Part shown: positions 40,569-51,770 of the stretch, in pieces
How positions within the stretch are numbered: the first letter of the stretch is position 1
Layout of the letters: the number at the start of each line of letters is the position of its first letter
NCBI GenBank assembly: GCA_037954665.1
Contig: JBBMOL010000047.1
Location: forward strand, 1,116,001-1,180,000
Direction: 5' to 3'
DNA from: Laguncularia racemosa
Lineage: Eukaryota > Streptophyta > Magnoliopsida > Myrtales > Combretaceae
DNA length: 64,000 nucleotides
The notes under the pieces: model-generated
The model's input: only the letters and a program-made list of their open reading frames with translations
What the model was told of the DNA's origin: nothing
The model's database searches: none
Program-made: the position numbers and the translations under genes

Positions 40569-41780
40569 TCCAACACCACAGTCAGCAGCTGATGTGAGGA
40601 GTTTCCATGGTCTGACTTCTTTTTATAGGAGATTTATCAAGAACTTTAGTAGCATTGTGAGTCCACTAATTGAATTGACTAAGAACGATGTTCCTCTTAT
40701 TTGGGGAGATCGGGCTAGTGCTCCAATTTTAGCATTGCTAGATTTTGACAAAACTTTTGAACTAGAGTGTGATGCATCAAGAGTGGGAATTGGTGCTGTG
40801 TTGATGCAAGATAAGAGGCCCGTTGCATATTTTAGGGAGAAACTGAGTGGTGTATCTTTAAACTGCTCAGTATATGATAAGGAGTTTTACTCCTTAGTAT
40901 GTACATTGATGACTTGGCAGCACTATCTCCTTCCTAAGGAGTTTATTATCTATACAGACCATGAATCTTTGAAGCACTTCAAAGGCCAACAACACTTATC
41001 TGAACATCAGGCGAAGTAGGCAGAATTTGTAAAGAGCTTCACTTATGCGATTAAATACAAAAAGGGGAGTACAAATGTTGTAGCTAATGTGTTATCACGT
41101 AGGTATGTACTTATCACTTCTCCTCAGTCAAAGTTGCTTGGATTTACATTAATGAAGGAACAATATGTTCATGATGATCAGCTGAAGTTGATTGTTGAGC
41201 GGTGTTCTGGAGGAGTTGTAATAGATGGATATTATATAATAAATGGTTTTCTGTATAGAGTAGGGAAGTTGTGTATGTCTTATGGGTCTATGAAGGAATT
41301 GTTGATACGAGAAGCTCATGCTGGGGGGTTATCAGGGCACTTTAGTGAAAAGAGGACCTTAGAATTGTTAAAGGAACATTTTTACTAAAGGGGAATGTTA
41401 AAAGATGTACACAGAGTTTTAGAGAGATGTAGAGTTTGTAAGAAGGCAAAGGGGAAGAAGGAAGCTTGGGGTGAATATATGCCTTTACACCTACACAACT
41501 ATGGATTGATATTAGTATGAATTTTGTCTTGGGTTTTCCTAGGGTACAAAGAAGCAAAAACTCCATCATAGTGGTCATTGACCACTTTAGTAAAATGTCC
41601 CACTTCATCCCTTGTCACAAAACCAATGATACACTTTTTGTTGCTAACCTTTTTATGCAGGAAATTGTTGGGTTACATGGTGTTCCCCATAACATAGTGT
41701 TTGACAAAGATACTAAATTTCTTAGTTTTTTCTGGAAGACACCTCAGAAGCGACTTGGTACTAAGCTTATGTATAATACA
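40569..41780 (+). pseudogene. Element J: chromovirus RNase H and integrase fragment
   Basis: Starts inside the RT connection (DVRSFHGLTSFYRRFIK). A short internal deletion brings it to RNase H: ECDASRVGIGAVLMQ, DKEFYSLV, YTDHESLKHF, and VVANVLSRR, with Asn for the usual Asp. The integrase N terminus follows (EAHAGGLSGHFSEKRTLELL with both His present), then the core MNFVLGFPR, VVIDHFSKMSHFIPCHK, VFDKDTKF. TAG or TAA stops occur at 41017 and 41386. It ends at the assembly gap. Related to E but clearly a different copy or family. Confidence 0.82.
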
Positions 41781-42280
41781 NNNNNNNNNNNNNNNNNNNN
41801 NNNNNNNNNNNNNNNNNNNNNNNNNNNNNNNNNNNNNNNNNNNNNNNNNNNNNNNNNNNNNNNNNNNNNNNNNNNNNNNNNNNNNNNNNNNNNNNNNNNN
41901 NNNNNNNNNNNNNNNNNNNNNNNNNNNNNNNNNNNNNNNNNNNNNNNNNNNNNNNNNNNNNNNNNNNNNNNNNNNNNNNNNNNNNNNNNNNNNNNNNNNN
42001 NNNNNNNNNNNNNNNNNNNNNNNNNNNNNNNNNNNNNNNNNNNNNNNNNNNNNNNNNNNNNNNNNNNNNNNNNNNNNNNNNNNNNNNNNNNNNNNNNNNN
42101 NNNNNNNNNNNNNNNNNNNNNNNNNNNNNNNNNNNNNNNNNNNNNNNNNNNNNNNNNNNNNNNNNNNNNNNNNNNNNNNNNNNNNNNNNNNNNNNNNNNN
42201 NNNNNNNNNNNNNNNNNNNNNNNNNNNNNNNNNNNNNNNNNNNNNNNNNNNNNNNNNNNNNNNNNNNNNNNNNNNNNNNN
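41781..42280. other. Assembly gap (500 N)
   Basis: Exactly 500 N, the usual placeholder for a gap of unknown size. Open frames running through it are artefacts. Confidence 0.98.
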
Positions 42281-42711
42281 TTATAGAGGAAATTTGATAT
42301 TCCTCATTGTTATTGTGATTCCTTTCTTGTATAAGGAATTGAGAGTTGTTTCATCACTGTAGTTTGAGTGATTAGCTTAGTGAAGAAGCTAGAGAGACTC
42401 AGTAGTGAGGCTTCACCTTGAAGAGGCTTATTTGTATAATTTCAATTTGATTGATATAGTGAAACACAACCGGTAAAGATAACTGGGACCCCGACGTGGA
42501 GCTGGAAGAGAGGACCGACGCTCGAGGCGGAACCTCTATAAATCTCTGAGCGTTTTATTCCTCTCTACTCATTTTATTTATTGCACATTATTTTTTTTCA
42601 TTTTGTTGCTCACGTCATTTTGTTAGTCAAGAGATTTTGGATGATTTGCAAAAATTGAAATTTTAAGTGATTAATCAATTCACCCCCTCTGATTAATCTA
42701 TTGGGACCAAC
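42281..42711 (+). repeat. Element K: Ty1/copia-like LTR fragment
   Basis: The string of CTGGGACCCCGACGTGGA, then CGGAACCTCTATAAATCTC, and a CAATTCACCCCCTCTGATTA end followed by TTGGGACCAAC, resembles the R-U5 end of plant copia LTRs as I recall them. No PBS, ORF or partner LTR is visible. The left end is lost in the gap. Confidence 0.4.
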
Positions 42712-43420
42712 TTCTTCTATAAACAAACTGGTGCACTCCAAATAAAGACACTAGTCTTATAAAACTCTTATCTTGTAGCTCCTGTAACTGTTTCTCAATT
42801 CTTCTAATTCCACTGATGCCATCCTGTAGATGGTTTTGATATAGGTATTATACCCTTACCAAGTCAATATTGAATTCTATTTCTTTAGCTAGGGGTAAAC
42901 CAGGAAGATCTTTTAGAAACATATCAAAAATTCTCTCACAATCAGTACTCCTTCCATTTTAACTTCTTCACTAGTTTCAATAGATATAGTTGCTAGTACA
43001 CTTTTTCCCTACATCTCATAGTGGGTAATCTATGGGATCTATGCTTCTAACTTATATTCAAAATTACTCATCTCCTAGTATATTAAAATGCACCACCATG
43101 TTGTGACATTCAATGGTGGCATGATATTTTGATAGCCAGTTGACACCCATAATAATGTCAAATTCTACCATCTCCAATACCAAGAGGTCTACTGGCATCA
43201 CCTTACCATGTATTTCTATTTCCATCCTCTACGTATCCTACTTATTATTCCTCCTACTCTCAAAAGAGTATTAATAGCTAGATAGTCATTTATGTTTTTA
43301 ACATTTAAAACACATGCGCATATAAAATTCTCAAACACACAGGATACATACGCACAGTTTCAAACAGCACATATACATTGCAGAGTGCATTAGAAGCATA
43401 CCTGCAATGTTGTCTACATC
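42712..43420 (-). pseudogene. Element H protease and start of reverse transcriptase
   Basis: Minus strand: protease C-terminal block EFDIIMGVNWLSKYHATIEC, then pre-RT PGLPLAKEIEFNIDLV, ELQDKSFIRL and a decayed VHQFVYRR (compare GAPVLFVKKKDG in I), where the element is cut off next to K. Many stops. Tekay/Del-like by its FD-IMG-NWL-YHA motif. 43200-43420 has only weak similarity and no open frame. Confidence 0.65.
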
Positions 43421-44084
43421 AGGGATATCTTGGTGCTGTTGTTGGTGAATGGCAAACACTCTAGTAGGAACTCTTTGTCTAGGACCCTTACCTGTGGTCT
43501 ACCTCCCTATCCTCTCACAGAAGTCTAGCTTCTGTGAACTGGTCCTATTTAATTTTTTATCTATCCCTGAGGACAATTGACTGCCTTGTGTCCCTTCTAG
43601 TTGCACACATGATAGAAGATTAGGGGGACTGACCACTCAGCGCAATGTCTGCTAATGTGCCCAGTCTTCCCACAAGAGAAACATGCCCCAACTGGCCATC
43701 TACACTTTCTCAACTCATGAGGGCATCTGGTACGTTTGTATTTAGGCCTGGGTAGAGAGCGTCAAAGGTACTTATCTAATTTGGAGAGGAGGGGCTATAG
43801 CACTTGATGTTCTGCTTTGCAGCATGTGATGTCTTTTACCACTATTTTGTCTCGTTCTACTAACAGTAAGTCTTTTTCCCAAAGCTATTGCTGCTTTGCG
43901 GCTCCTCTGTTCCTCTATGATCTTTTTGTTCTACTCGAGATGCTTAACTTTGTCAACCATTTCAGCATATGTATTTGGCTGAAAGGCCCTTACTGCAAGT
44001 CGTAAGTCCAATTCCAAACCTCTTAAGAATCTTTTAGCTAGGGACTTATCATCATTACATACATTTTCGGGAAGGAACTGAATG
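43421..44084 (-). pseudogene. gag: Element H gag C-terminal part with zinc knuckle
   Basis: Minus-strand continuation of gag beyond the D2 insertion: VEEYEVKLNHLIQFLPE, AKRFLRGLELDLRLAVRAFQ, and the zinc knuckle CFSCGKTGHISRHC at 43642-43683. Several stops. Joins 55105-55560 when D2 is removed. Confidence 0.75.
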
Positions 44085-44089
44085 AGGTG
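44085..44089 (+). repeat. TSD of element D2, left copy (AGGTG)
   Basis: AGGTG, repeated exactly at 55100-55104. Confidence 0.9.
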
Positions 44090-45683
44090 TGATAAATCTA
44101 TTTTAACTCTTATAATTGGAGATGATTAAGTCAATTTTTGAGATAATTGGGCGTGAAAATATAAGATTATGATGCTTAATTGATTTATATTTCATGTTTA
44201 GTGAGGAAAAGGAGGATTTGATGAAAAAGTATTTAAATTCAAGATGAATTGGAGATAAAAGCAAGTAAAAGGAATGCTTTGAAGCTAAAGGAAGTCACAC
44301 GGTTATACAAACGGCCGTGTGAAGGAATCAGGAGACTACATGGTTCGGATACACGGGCGTGTATCCGACCCTGTATCAGCATGGAAGAAGAGTTTTCGGG
44401 ACAGACCAGTACACGGTTGGAATACACACCCGTGTAACCCAATCGTGCATAAGAAGAACACATTGAGGAGGACACACGGTAGAGTTACACACTCGTGTAA
44501 TCAACCGTGTACGAAAACAAAGAAGACAGAGGAATACACGGCTATTACAAACGGTCGTGTGGGATATACACACCCAGAGTTCACTGATTTAAAGAGATAC
44601 ACGGTTTATCTACACGCCCGTTGTAGTATGACCGTGTGTCTATCGAAGAAAGATATCTTCAAATCGATTTTAAATCTTTCGTCCATATTTGAAAAGGATA
44701 TCTCCTACACGCCAGAGAGGAGCTACCCCAGGTATAAATAGTCGTCTTTGAAGAGAGAGAAAGTAGTTTTTGGGAAGGCAGAAAACACATCCTGGAATTT
44801 TGGAGAACAACAACAGTCAAAGGAATTTTCGAGCTTTAATTCTAGAAGGGTCTCACACATGGATTTGATTATTTCGTTTTGTTATTCCTTGAGAACCATG
44901 TGTAGCTAATTATTTCATACCCGGATCTTACAAAAGTCTGATTACTATGTAACATTGGGTTTATTGCAAAATTAATGACGATTGAGCATCTCTGATTTCA
45001 TCCATGTTGTTTATTATATATTGTTGATTGATGTTTGGCCAGCATTAGATTACATTGATTTCTGATAAGTTGATTGGAAAATCTCTTGTTTGAATAGATC
45101 ATACATTGGATGAAAAGGCTTGTATGCAATCTAGGATAGAAAGCATAAGTTTTCCGTATTAGATTGGATATAATGATTTAATCTAATTAGGGGTTGTGGT
45201 ATAGTCATGCAATTCTGATTGTTGTTAATAAAAGAGGGATCTTTGTTAATACGGTTAGAATTAGGAGTTAGTGATTTTGGAAGAAACATTGACTTAGTGT
45301 TAGATGCCCCGCGGATCAGAGATAATCAGCATTCATTAATTAGTTTTCTAAGGATTGAAGTTGCATAGTAATTAGATGAGTAGTCGAGTAGGGTATGCGT
45401 TGGAACATTGGATTTGATAATTTAACTCATTGTTTGATATTCATTTTTTCAGTTATATTAGATATTAGTTTCATTTAGGTAATTTGGTTTAAATCAATTC
45501 ACTCGAAATGTGCGGTTAGATAGTCGGTTTGAGGTTAGTATTAGTACTTGTAGATCTCTGAGGGAACGATATCCGTGCTTAAACTCTATACTACTGTAAT
45601 CAATAGGTGCACTTGCCTAATTGATCGCAAGGAAGAGTCGAGTAAAAAGGATTTTAATTTGTGTGATTGCGATTTCATCAACT
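44090..45683 (+). repeat. Element D2 5' LTR
   Basis: 1594 bp, starts TGATAAATC. The expected final ACA is ACT. TATAAATAG at 44733-44741, dyad array at about 44296-44640. Carries several single-base indels compared with the 3' LTR. Confidence 0.92.
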
Positions 45684-45689
45684 ACTTTT

Positions 45690-45707
45690 TGGCGCCGTTG
45701 TCGGGGA
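45690..45707 (+). other. Primer-binding site of D2, tRNA-Asp (one mismatch)
   Basis: TGGCGCCGTTGTCGGGGA; one C-to-T change from the perfect site. Confidence 0.85.
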
Positions 45708-45828
45708 ATCGGCGATATTAAGAACACTAAACGCTGACTAATCTGACCATTTCTTCTCTTATCATTTGTTATCCTTGGTGTTACTTTCTTATAAAGGGAA
45801 CTAATTAAATTGGTTTTCTTTGTAGTTT

Positions 45829-47150
45829 ATGACAAGGAGCTCTTCTTCTAAACTCCTTGAATTCGACCTAGAGATTGATCGGACAGTCAGAAGGAAATTA
45901 AAGAGTGCTGAACCTGCTGTAAGTGAAGGAATTGCTGCTGAGTGAGAGTGAGAATTCAGTAGATAAGAACAGTCAATCAGTGAACAGCAGCGAATCTCAT
46001 ATTGAAGCAATGGCGGAAGAACGTAAGACCATGGTTTAGTACGCTAGGCCTACCTTGGGTAGTACCAGATCGTGTATAGTGATGCCTGCAATAGAGGCCA
46101 ACAACTTTGAAGTCAAGGCCTCTACATGAATATGATCCACAATCAATGCCAATTTGATGAATTACCTGACGAGGACCCCCATGCTCATATTCAGATGTTC
46201 CTAGACATTTGTGTTACGTTAAACAGAACGGGGTGTCCGATGAGGCACTAAAGTTGCTCTATTTCCTTTCACTTTGAGAGGAAAAGCGTAGGCAGTGGTT
46301 CAGTTCTTTGGACCGGGACTCCATCACGACTTGGACCAGCTGACCAAACATTTTTTGGACTATTACTTCCGCTTCTAAAACTGCCAGGTTGAGGAATGAT
46401 ATCACATCGTTCCTTCAGTTGGAAAATGAGCCACTCCATGAAGCTGTGGTTGCGATTTAAGGACTTGCTTAGGCGGTGCCCACCACCACCAAATGCCTAA
46501 CTGGTTGCAAGCCTCAACTTTCTATAAGGGGCCCTTGATTATCCGACGCGACAAACCATCGATGCTACTGTTGGTGGCACATCTTGATGTAAAGACTTCC
46601 TGAAGAGACTTAGAATTGTTTGAGAACATGGCCAAGAACAACCATCAATGGAGAAACACCAGAGCAAGACCGAGAAGTGCATGTGTTACTGAAGTGGAAA
46701 TGATGACCACCATTGCGGCAAAGGTCGATGCCTAGCTAGAAAAGTCGATGGAATGGCGAAAATCTGCACCACCCCTATATTATCCAACCGATTCAATCAA
46801 CCGATTTAAATGGCTCAAGGGACAAAGAGCAGATTGATTATGTAGGTAACCCTACAAGGCTTCAGAACAACCCTTACAGCAAACGACCACGCATAATCGG
46901 TTGCACAACACCCCAATTTTTCATGAGTAATCAATTCCCTGGGTATGAACCATCCGGATTCCAAAGGCTCCTCCACCAATCCGAAGAGTCAATTAGGGCA
47001 TGAACTCCACAGTTCATCCAACATTCGAGCAACGCCAACATCCACAAGGCAGCTCTAAGGAATCCTGAGGCCGCCATTCTAATTGGAATCATGGTGGGTC
47101 AGATTAGCAAAATTTGCTTTCAAAAAGATCGCAGGATCCTTACCATGGAA
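45829..47150 (+). pseudogene. gag: Element D2 gag, indel-rich
   Basis: Aligns along its length with D1 gag (ATGACAAGGAGCTCTTC start), but single-base insertions and deletions occur every few tens of bases, so no frame stays open. Like D1 it lacks the zinc knuckle. The indels, many in homopolymers, look more like uncorrected sequencing error than age. Confidence 0.75.
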
Positions 47151-48430
47151 ACACCGCAACCCAATCCTCGGGAACAGGTAAGGTAGTGACTCTAAGGAGC
47201 GTAAGGAATTGCAATCTGACACTACTGGAGTGCAAGGGGTTGCGCTTGAAAAAGGGTTGAGAAGAAAGAAGAAGGGGGTGCTGAGAAGGACCATGGGGCT
47301 GAGGAGATCAAGAGAAAGAGTGTGTTCATGGGAAAGTTAAAGCATCAACTGTTCAGCCATGCAAGCCTCCAATTCCAAATCTCCGGGACGTCTGAAAAAA
47401 GGATAAGGATCAAGAGCACTTCGGTAAGTTTTTTTTAAACTTGTTTAAAGAATTACATATCAACATACCTTTTGTGGAAGCTCTGTGCGCAATGCCCCCA
47501 GGTACCGCGAAATTCCTAAAGGATTTTTTTCTCTCGAAATAAGAAACTGGTTGGAAGATATCTTCTCTACTCAGTTGTTGGAGTTGAGTGTTCTGGGGCG
47601 ATTTTGCAAAACAAGTTGCCCAAGAAGCTCAAGATTCGGGTAGTTTCACTATTCCATGCTTAATAGGTGAACTACCGATGGAGAGAGCTTTGGCGGATCT
47701 CGGGGCAAGCGTAAACCTGATGCGGTACTCATTGTTCAAGCAACTGAACTTGGAGAGCCGAAGCAAACGAGGATGAGTCTGCAACTGGCAGATCGCTTCG
47801 ATCAATTCCCTAGAGGAATCATTGAGGATGTCCTGGTTAAGGTAGAAAACTTTATCTTCCTTGTTGATTTTGTAATCCTTGATATAAATGCAGATGTGGA
47901 GGTCCCGCTGATCTTAGGACGACCATTTTTTTTGGCCATTGCAAGAGCTGTAATTGATGTGGCAGATGTAAGATTAGTTTTGCGAGTGGGGTGGATGAAC
48001 TAGTGGTGAGAATCCCAGCAGCACTGAATAAACTTTGAACGCTAACGATACATGTTATGCTATAAGATTGTGTTGATAAGGTCGGTAAATGAGTGATATG
48101 CAAGAATTGATGTGTAGAGATCCTCTTGAATTTGAGTTTGATAGCGGATGATGATGAAGTGAGTGAAAATGTGGAGATTCAAAATGTGAAAGCTCCATCT
48201 GAGAGTGAGAGGAAGTATTGTAGAAAGGGTTTGAGAAATTGGGGTCACGAGGAAGGAAGATGAATACGTGGTTGAGGAACCCTAAAATTGAGTTGAGCAA
48301 CTCCCTGAGTACTGAATATGCTTTTTAGAGGCGATCTAAATCTGTCATTATTTAGTGTCTGAAAGGGAGTAAAGGGACTTATAGGGTCTTGAGGGCACAG
48401 AGTGTCTTGCGGAAGATACTTGATTAAAGG
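47151..48430 (+). pseudogene. pro: Element D2 protease and pre-RT, indel-rich
   Basis: Protease recognisable at 47588-48003: IPCLIGELPMERALADLGAS with DLGAS active-site motif, and LILGRPF. Homopolymers are lengthened (ATTTTTTTTGGCC where D1 has ATTTTTGGCC). The pre-RT segment before 48430 is shortened relative to D1. Confidence 0.75.
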
Positions 48431-49280
48431 GGGGTAACCCTAACATGAAAGAAGTGGTCAAGAAGGAGGTGATTAAGCTCTTGGATGCAGGCTTAATCTA
48501 CCCTATTTCCGACAGTTCTTAGGTAAGCCCTGTACAAGTGGTACCCAAGAAAGGGGAATGACTATGGTCCCCAATGAAAGGAACAAATTGATACCCATGA
48601 GAACTGTTACGGGATGGCGAGTGTGCATTGATTATAGACGGCTGAATGAGGCAACTCGCAAGGATCACTTCCCCCTCCCTTTTATGGATCAAATGCTAGA
48701 GCGGTTAGCAGGACATCTATACTACTGTTTTTTAGATGGTATGTCGGGATATTTTCAGATCCAAATCGCTCCAGAGGACCAAGAAAAGACTACCTTTACC
48801 TGTCCCTACGGTACTTTCGCATATAGGCGCATGCCTTTTGGGTTATGCAACGCACCGGCTACGTTTCAGCGGTGTATGCTAGCCATCTTTGAGGATTTGG
48901 TAGAGGACATTACGGAAGTCTTTATGGACGATTTCTCCGTCTTTGGTGATTCCTTCGATTCTTGTCTCAATAATTTGGAGAGAGTGTTGATTCGATGTGA
49001 AGAGACAAATCTGGTTTTGAATTGGGAGAAATGTCACTTCATGGTGAAGGAGGGTATTGTTCTAGGCCATAAAATTTCTCATAGAGGAATCGAAGTGGAT
49101 AGTGCTAAGGTGGACACAATTGCAAAACTTCCACCACCTTCTTCAGTAAAAGCCATTCGGAGTTTCCTTGGGCATGCTGGCTTTTATAGAAGGTTCATTA
49201 AGGACTTCTCTAAAATAGCCCGTCCGTTGACACGGTTATTAGAAAAGGACATACCTTATGAATTTACCAATGAATGCCTT
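48431..49280 (+). pseudogene. RT: Element D2 reverse transcriptase
   Basis: RNA-directed DNA polymerase of Athila type. NMKEVVKKEVIKLLDAGLIY, then a TAG at about 48521 (TGG to TAG in SSWVSPVQ). A one-base loss near 48557 is followed by a long open frame: RVCIDYRRLNEATRKDHFPL, CFLDGMSGYFQI, MPFGLCNAPATFQRCM, and the catalytic FMDD box in EVFMDDFSVFG. The connection region FLGHAGFYRRFIKDFSK follows. Catalytic Asp residues are present; the only defects are one stop and one frameshift near the N terminus. Confidence 0.92.
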
Positions 49281-49740
49281 CAAGCGTTCAATAAGCTTAA
49301 GGAATTGTTGACCAAAGAACCTACCATGGTGGCTCCTAATTGGGATCTTCCTTTCGAATCAATGTGTGATGCAAGTGATTTTGCTGTTGGAGCGGTTTTG
49401 GGACAAAGGAGGGATAAGCACTTTCAGCCTATTTATTATGCTAGTAAGACCCTCACAGGTGCTTAAGAGAACTACACCATGACCGAAAAGGAACTTCTTG
49501 CTGTAATTTTGCTTTTGACAAGTTTCGGTCTTATTTAATTTTTTCTAAGGTAATTGTTTACACTGACCATTCAGCTCTCAGGTTTTTATTATCTAAGACA
49601 GATGCCAAACCGCGACTCATTCGGTGGATATTGCTTCTCCAAGAATTCGATTTGGAGATTCGGGATAAAAAGGGAACGGAGAATCTAGCTGCTGATCATC
49701 TTTCTCAATTAGAGAACCCGCATTTGGAGAAATTGGATGA
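49281..49740 (+). pseudogene. RH: Element D2 RNase H
   Basis: Degrades the RNA strand of the hybrid. Motifs MCDASDFAVGAVLGQR, TEKELLAV, YTDHSALRFLL and LAADHLSQLE give the D-E-D-D set. A TAA at about 49464 (Gln CAA to TAA) and a frameshift after LLAVI (about 49505) break the frame. Confidence 0.88.
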
Positions 49741-51178
49741 AGATGAGATTGATGATGCTTTTTCAGAGGAAGGACTTTATCAGATTAACGAGGTAAGTGA
49801 CACTTCCGATCCTTGGTTTGCTGATTTTGCTAAATATCTTGTTTGCAAAGTACTCCCTAGTGACAAAACGCTTCAGCAAAAGAAGTGGTTCTTTGCTGAG
49901 TTAAAGCACTATTTTTGGGAGGAACCATTCTTGTTTCGTGTTTGTGCAGATCAAGTGATTAGACGATGTGTAACCGAGCAAAAAGGGCAAGAGATTTTGA
50001 AGCACTATCACACTGGGCCAACTGGCGATCATTATAGTGTGAATCGGACAGCCCACAAGGTTTTAGAATCCGGATTTTATTAGCCAAGTATATTCAAAGA
50101 CTCCTTCAGTTTTGTGAAGACATGTGACAGGTGCCAACGTGTATGTAGTATATCAAAACGTGATGAGATGCCCCAGAACTTCATTTTGGAGTGTGAGATC
50201 TTCGACGTGTGGGGGATCGATTTCGTAGGCCCTTTCCCAAATTCTTTCGGGAATAAGTATATACTCGTGGCAGTGGATTATGTGTCCAAATGGGTAGAAG
50301 CCTAAGCTTTGTCCACCAATGATGCCAGAGTAGTGGTGAAATTCTTAAAGAAATTTTTTTCTAGGTTTGGAGCACCACAGGCTTTAATTAGCGATATGGG
50401 AACACATTTCTGTAATGTGCAATTGGAGAAAGTGCTGAAGCGGTATGGATTCACCCATAGATTAGCAACCCCCTATCATCCTCAGACGAGTGGTCAAGTG
50501 GAAGTTTTTAACCGTGAACTCAAAAGAATTCTAGAAAAGACAGTGGAGCACCACCGAAGGGACTGGTTGGAAAAACTAGACGATGCATTGTGGGCCTACA
50601 GGACTACATTCAAAACTCCTTTGGGTACCACTCCATACCGACTAGTGTTTGGGAAAGCTTGCCACCTGCCAGTGGAGTTGGAACATCGAGCCTTTTGAGC
50701 TATGCGTACTCTCAACATGGATCTAGAGGCTGCTGGAAAAAAGAGGAAGTTTTAGTTGAACGAACTCGATGAATGGCGCGCGATGGCCTATCATAACATG
50801 CGCATTTATAAAGAGAAGGTGAAGAGGTATCACGACCAGCAGATTCATCATCCGAAACAATTCCGTGAGGGAGATCACGTTCTCTTGTTCAACTCACGGC
50901 TGAAACTTTTTCCGGGCAAGTTGAGATCGAGATGGTCTGGACCATTTAAAGTACACAAAGTCTTTCCCCATGGAGCTGTGGAATTGGAACACCCGGATGG
51001 GCACACTTTTAAGGCAAATGGACAGCGCCTGAAGCTGTATTTTGGGACTCAAGGGGAGAAAGAGGGCCAAGAGGAGTTTAGACTCCACCCTCTGGTGACT
51101 TACTTAGAAGGAGCTTCAGTTCGTCGAGCAAACGACGTTAAACAAAAGCGCTTGATGGGAGGCAACCCATGCAATTAG
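49741..51178 (+). pseudogene. INT: Element D2 integrase and pol C terminus
   Basis: Zinc-binding part HYHTGPTGDHYS ... CDRCQR. Catalytic core with D in GIDFVGPFP, D in LISDMGTHF and E in SGQVEVFNREL. The C-terminal GPF-type domain is SRWSGPFKVHKVFPHGAVEL. The frame is open apart from four stops, each a single transition: TAG at 50081 (Trp), TAA at 50303 (Gln), TGA at 50696 (Trp) and TAG at 50753 (Gln). The DDE triad is intact. It ends in MGGNPCN overlapping the post-pol hairpin. Confidence 0.9.
51155..51170 (+). other. Post-pol hairpin (box I), element D2
   Basis: ATGGG-AGGCAA-CCCAT, identical to D1. Confidence 0.6.
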
Positions 51179-51321
51179 GTAAGTTTCATTTTTGTTTTGA
51201 GTTATCACCATATTTGTTTTTCTTTTTCCAAGGTTTTGCAGAGGAGTATTTATGAAGAAGCTTTTTGAGGAGATGGACTTCAAGAAATAATCAAGAGAAG
51301 GAAAATTTTAACCTTCAGGAG

Positions 51322-51530
51322 ACACACGAATGACATACACGGGCGTGTATCACGCCCATGTAGAGAGAAAGGTAAACCACAGAGTAATACACGGTCAAGT
51401 CACACGGGTGTGTGACTGACCGCGTATACAAGGAAATTTTGAACAAGGAAGACACGGCTAAGGGAAATGGCCGTTTATCAAATCCGTGTATGGGGACCAT
51501 GTGTGTTTGGGTATTTATACCCTTTTTGAT
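51322..51530 (+). promoter_or_regulatory. Element D2 internal dyad array with TATA-like box
   Basis: Shorter version of the D1 array (ACACGGGCGTGTATCACGCCC, TCACACGGGTGTGTGA) ending in GGGTATTTATACCC. The donor CAAG/GTAAGA is at 51638/51639. The acceptor and most of the env-position ORF are lost in a deletion at 51770/51771, leaving only the last about 30 codons (to 51877). Confidence 0.5.
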
Positions 51531-51770
51531 AACCGTACCCCTCATTTTCAGTACACTCTCATCTAAATATCTTTTCTCTCTATACATCATTCACTTTCCA
51601 TTCCCTTGTTGGTTTCCCTCTCCCATTGCTTTGACAAGGTAAGATCTCTCGCATTCTTCTTCCTTTCTCTTGCTTCCCTCTCTATTTTCTCACTCAAGGT
51701 CAGATTTCCATGTGAATGTGGCGTGTTATGACATGTAGAGGATAATGAAACCTTAGGGCTTTTGTTTATC

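Noticed and set aside
41517..42362. 281-codon ORF running through the N stretch
   Set aside because: Translation of N is meaningless. Only 41517-41780 is integrase sequence.
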